A DNA stretch of 6,574 nucleotides from Desulfobulbaceae bacterium UBA2775. Its GTDB lineage: Bacteria > Desulfobacterota > Desulfobulbia > Desulfobulbales > Desulfocapsaceae. The position numbers and the translations under genes are program-made. Positions 4,654-6,574 of the stretch are shown here, piece by piece (the first letter of the stretch is position 1; each line of letters opens with the position of its first letter). The notes under the pieces are model-generated. The model had not been told where the DNA came from and did not search any database. It worked only from the letters and a program-made list of their open reading frames with translations. The DNA lies in contig DEIL01000113.1 of the NCBI GenBank assembly GCA_002352445.1, positions 1 to 6,574 on the forward strand. The letters run 5' to 3'.

Positions 4654-6162
4654 TTATAGTGTATTCTTGTAGATCTTGCCGTCTTTCATGATGATCTGAA
4701 TGCTCTCGGGGCTTTCAGGTCGCGTGGGGCCGTCGAACCATTTGTCGGAGGTCCCCATGACGGAAAAGTCTTCCAGGGGGTTCCCATCTACAAGAAGGAT
4801 GTCGGCAAAGGCACCTTCTTCGATGACCCCGAGTTTTCCATCAGGATATGGGTTCATGAAGTCGCCCGACAGCGCCATGAGTTCGCCTCCAGTCGACGTC
4901 ATCACAACCAGCGCTGTGTGCGGATCAAAGAACTCTGCATTGAGGTATTTCTCATAGGCAATCTGCTTGCTACAATCCTCAACGTTGCCGACGCAGTCAG
5001 TCTGAAAGGCCCGCTTTACCGGACATTTCTTCATGTTGGGGATGTAATTTTTAAACGTGGCCGAGGCGGAGATCGCCTTGCGCAAGCTGGATGGCTGATT
5101 GGCTACCGAAGGAATTGACAGTAGTCCGGGATCAAATGCGGTAAGGTTAGTGGTGATATAGGCTTCTTTTTCCTTCATCAATTCAGCGACTTCACAGTCA
5201 AAACTGAAGCCATGCTCGATTGACCGCACGCCTGCATTCAACGCATTCATCATTGCCTCTTTTCTGTAAGAGTGCGCCATCACATAGCTACCATACTCGT
5301 TGGCAACCTGAACCGCTGCCTCGATCTCTGCCTGAGAACCTGCAAGAAGTTGCCAGGGATCGAAGGCCGAAACGACGCCACCAGACTGCATGTACTTCAG
5401 TTGGGTTGCACCCATGCGGAAATTGTTGCGTCCGTATTTTTGAACGTCGGCGACGCTGTCAACTTCCTGGGCCAGGTTGAGACGACTCATATTTGTCGAT
5501 TGGCCAACGGGCGATGTAAAATTCGCGAAATCTGCGTGGCCACCGCGGGTCCCCAGGAAAGCGCCGGATGGATAAACGCGCGGCCCAATAATAGTTCCTT
5601 TGTTGATCGCCCTTGGTATGCCACCATTTGTACCACCTGCATCGCGCACTGTCGTGAAGCCCTGCAACAAATACATCTCGGACATAGCGGCGGCATGGAT
5701 CGCAAAGTCTTCCCAAGTAGACCCTGCTTCCATGGCCGGAAGCGTTGGCCCCATCAACATGAGATGTGCGTGTGCTTCGATCAGGCCGGGCATCAGCGTG
5801 CGACCACCGCCTTCGATGACATTGACCTTCACCTCTTTCGTTTCTGTTTTTGCCTCTGCATCCATAACGGTGATGGTATACACAGAGGGCGCAAAATCAG
5901 AAAGTACTTTTACTTTCTTTTCACCGCCGCTGGTCACCTCAACTTCATAGCTGCCGGAGCTCGGGATATTCATGTCTATCTTATGAATCTTGTTGCGAAC
6001 GACCAGGACATCGTATCCCTCCTTTAAGCTATCGCTTTTCCCGTCAAAGATATTTACGTTTTTAAAAAGTGTGACTTCGGCGGGTAAACTATCTTTCGCC
6101 TGCACAAATGAAACGAGTATAAAGAATACAAGAACAACTTTGATTCCAATTAATCTTTTCAT
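4654..6162 (-). CDS. Secreted metal-dependent amidohydrolase
   Basis: It is 502 residues from the ATG at 6162, chosen because AGGGG lies eight bases upstream and a signal peptide follows at once (hydrophobic core about residues 5-20, likely cleavage after VQA at 22). An upstream in-frame TTG at 6195 would bury it. It belongs to the amidohydrolase superfamily, in the imidazolonepropionase/Xaa-Pro-dipeptidase-like group. The expected binuclear metal set is visible: H131 and H133 in EAHAHL, K256 in ATQLKYMQSGG (likely carbamylated), H297 in MAHSY, H317 in SIEHG and D389 in FQTDCVG. The C-terminal strand domain ends GAFADILLVDGNPLED and IMKDGKIYKNTL. An extra stretch of about 50 residues (66-115) precedes the metal-site domain. 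Cys 323, 380, 390 and 397 could form disulfides in the periplasm. It is the first gene of an operon with a porin. The substrate is unknown. Confidence 0.88.
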   Translation of the reverse strand: MKRLIGIKVVLVFFILVSFVQAKDSLPAEVTLFKNVNIFDGKSDSLKEGYDVLVVRNKIHKIDMNIPSSGSYEVEVTSGGEKKVKVLSDFAPSVYTITVMDAEAKTETKEVKVNVIEGGGRTLMPGLIEAHAHLMLMGPTLPAMEAGSTWEDFAIHAAAMSEMYLLQGFTTVRDAGGTNGGIPRAINKGTIIGPRVYPSGAFLGTRGGHADFANFTSPVGQSTNMSRLNLAQEVDSVADVQKYGRNNFRMGATQLKYMQSGGVVSAFDPWQLLAGSQAEIEAAVQVANEYGSYVMAHSYRKEAMMNALNAGVRSIEHGFSFDCEVAELMKEKEAYITTNLTAFDPGLLSIPSVANQPSSLRKAISASATFKNYIPNMKKCPVKRAFQTDCVGNVEDCSKQIAYEKYLNAEFFDPHTALVVMTSTGGELMALSGDFMNPYPDGKLGVIEEGAFADILLVDGNPLEDFSVMGTSDKWFDGPTRPESPESIQIIMKDGKIYKNTL

Positions 6163-6198
6163 AGTAATTTCCCCTGTTTTTTTAATAAAATCCAAGCC

Positions 6199-6235
6199 AT
6201 TGTAAAGACGTCATTGGTCTGGATAAAGGTCTTTA
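6199..6235 (-). promoter_or_regulatory. Possible promoter and operator of the operon
   Basis: The minus strand has TACAAT (6199-6204, five of six to the -10 consensus) and a weak -35, TTTATC (6222-6227), 17 bases apart, which would give a leader of about 30 nt. TAAAGAC (6203-6209) and GTCTTTA (6229-6235) form an inverted repeat with a 19-base spacer: one arm touches the -10 and the other lies just upstream of the -35. That placement suits a repressor or activator, but the evidence is positional. Confidence 0.3.
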
Positions 6236-6574
6236 ACCATATAGGAAATGCTACAGTTAAATGCCGTTGAGCTGAAAGATGTTATATCTAACCCTATATA
6301 AGGATAATAGCTAACCACAAAAAGGAAAGTAGTAATAGATCAGAATTGTGATAGAGAAGATCATTAGAAAGATATGTGTTGGCAATGTAAAACTGAGAGC
6401 AGATATGAGAATTTGACCTAATTCCTGTGAAGTTCCGACTTGAAGATGCTTAGAAAAGTTGCCCAAAAAGGAGCAATCTACCTGTTTTGAAACGTCAGAA
6501 ATATTCCCAGAATTACAGCTGCAAATGGAGTACTCTGAAACCGTTGATGCTTCCAGAAAACATCTTAACCCAAA
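6236..6574. other. AT-rich right flank, no confident gene
   Basis: A minus frame is open from the right edge to a TAG at 6311-6313 (87 codons). Its last 35 or so residues are very hydrophobic (SALSFTLPTHIFLMIFSITI and beyond), but no start is visible and the composition looks random. A plus frame is open from 6444 to the edge (43 codons) and contains an ATG at 6525 starting MEYSETVDASRKHLNP. It reads more like a protein but has no ribosome site. Either could be the edge of a neighbouring gene. A near-palindrome CCCTATATAAGG lies at about 6292-6303. Confidence 0.35.

Noticed and set aside
5272..6027. Plus-strand frame of 251 codons opposite the amidohydrolase
   Set aside because: It is a shadow of a gene with a complete metal-binding set and has no recognisable domain of its own.
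6163..6195. Longer amidohydrolase start at a TTG (MDFIKKTGEIT)
   Set aside because: The downstream ATG has AGGGG at the right distance and begins a normal signal peptide; the TTG would start near the predicted transcription start.
6311..6574. Partial minus-strand gene at the right edge with a hydrophobic C-terminus
   Set aside because: There is no visible start, the composition is poor and the hydrophobicity is explained by AT-rich DNA. It is kept only as a note in the flank entry.

Overview
The window is bacterial, and most likely comes from a Gram-negative gammaproteobacterium, possibly marine. The grounds are an OprB-type outer-membrane porin, a signal-peptide-bearing amidohydrolase, a full-length Lrp/AsnC regulator facing a LysE/RhtB exporter, compact genes with Shine-Dalgarno sites, and long AT-rich spacers. 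The genus cannot be told from the sequence. No insertion sequence, CRISPR array, tRNA or rRNA gene was found.

Layout from left to right. Bases 1-256 hold no gene I can support, only an 8-bp-stem hairpin downstream of the first gene. A 92-codon gene of unknown function lies at 257-535 on the minus strand. Bases 599-813 carry what I consider the most interesting item: a promoter, a candidate small RNA of about 105 nt and a rho-independent terminator on the minus strand. A second, diverged copy of the RNA's core follows it. The basal stems of the two copies differ by three compensatory base-pair changes, the pattern expected of a duplicated structured RNA. Bases 814-1308 show no gene. An Lrp/AsnC regulator (1309-1806, minus) and a LysE/RhtB amino-acid exporter (1931-2572, plus) are divergent across a 124-bp regulatory gap. 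A DUF1330-like gene (2639-2953, minus) converges on the exporter. Bases 2954-3347 have no credible gene but hold an unusually dense run of inverted repeats. A two-gene minus-strand operon follows: a secreted amidohydrolase (4654-6162), then an OprB-family porin (3348-4592), with a cUUCGg-capped hairpin between them. Bases 6163-6574 hold the operon's probable promoter and no confident gene.

How the genes may work together. The Lrp/LysE pair fits amino-acid-responsive control of an amino-acid exporter. The amidohydrolase/porin operon fits uptake of a small solute across the outer membrane and its hydrolysis in the periplasm, but the substrate cannot be named from sequence. The RNA element could be a small RNA with a decayed tandem paralogue, or a leader controlling the 92-codon gene. 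The sequence alone does not decide between these.
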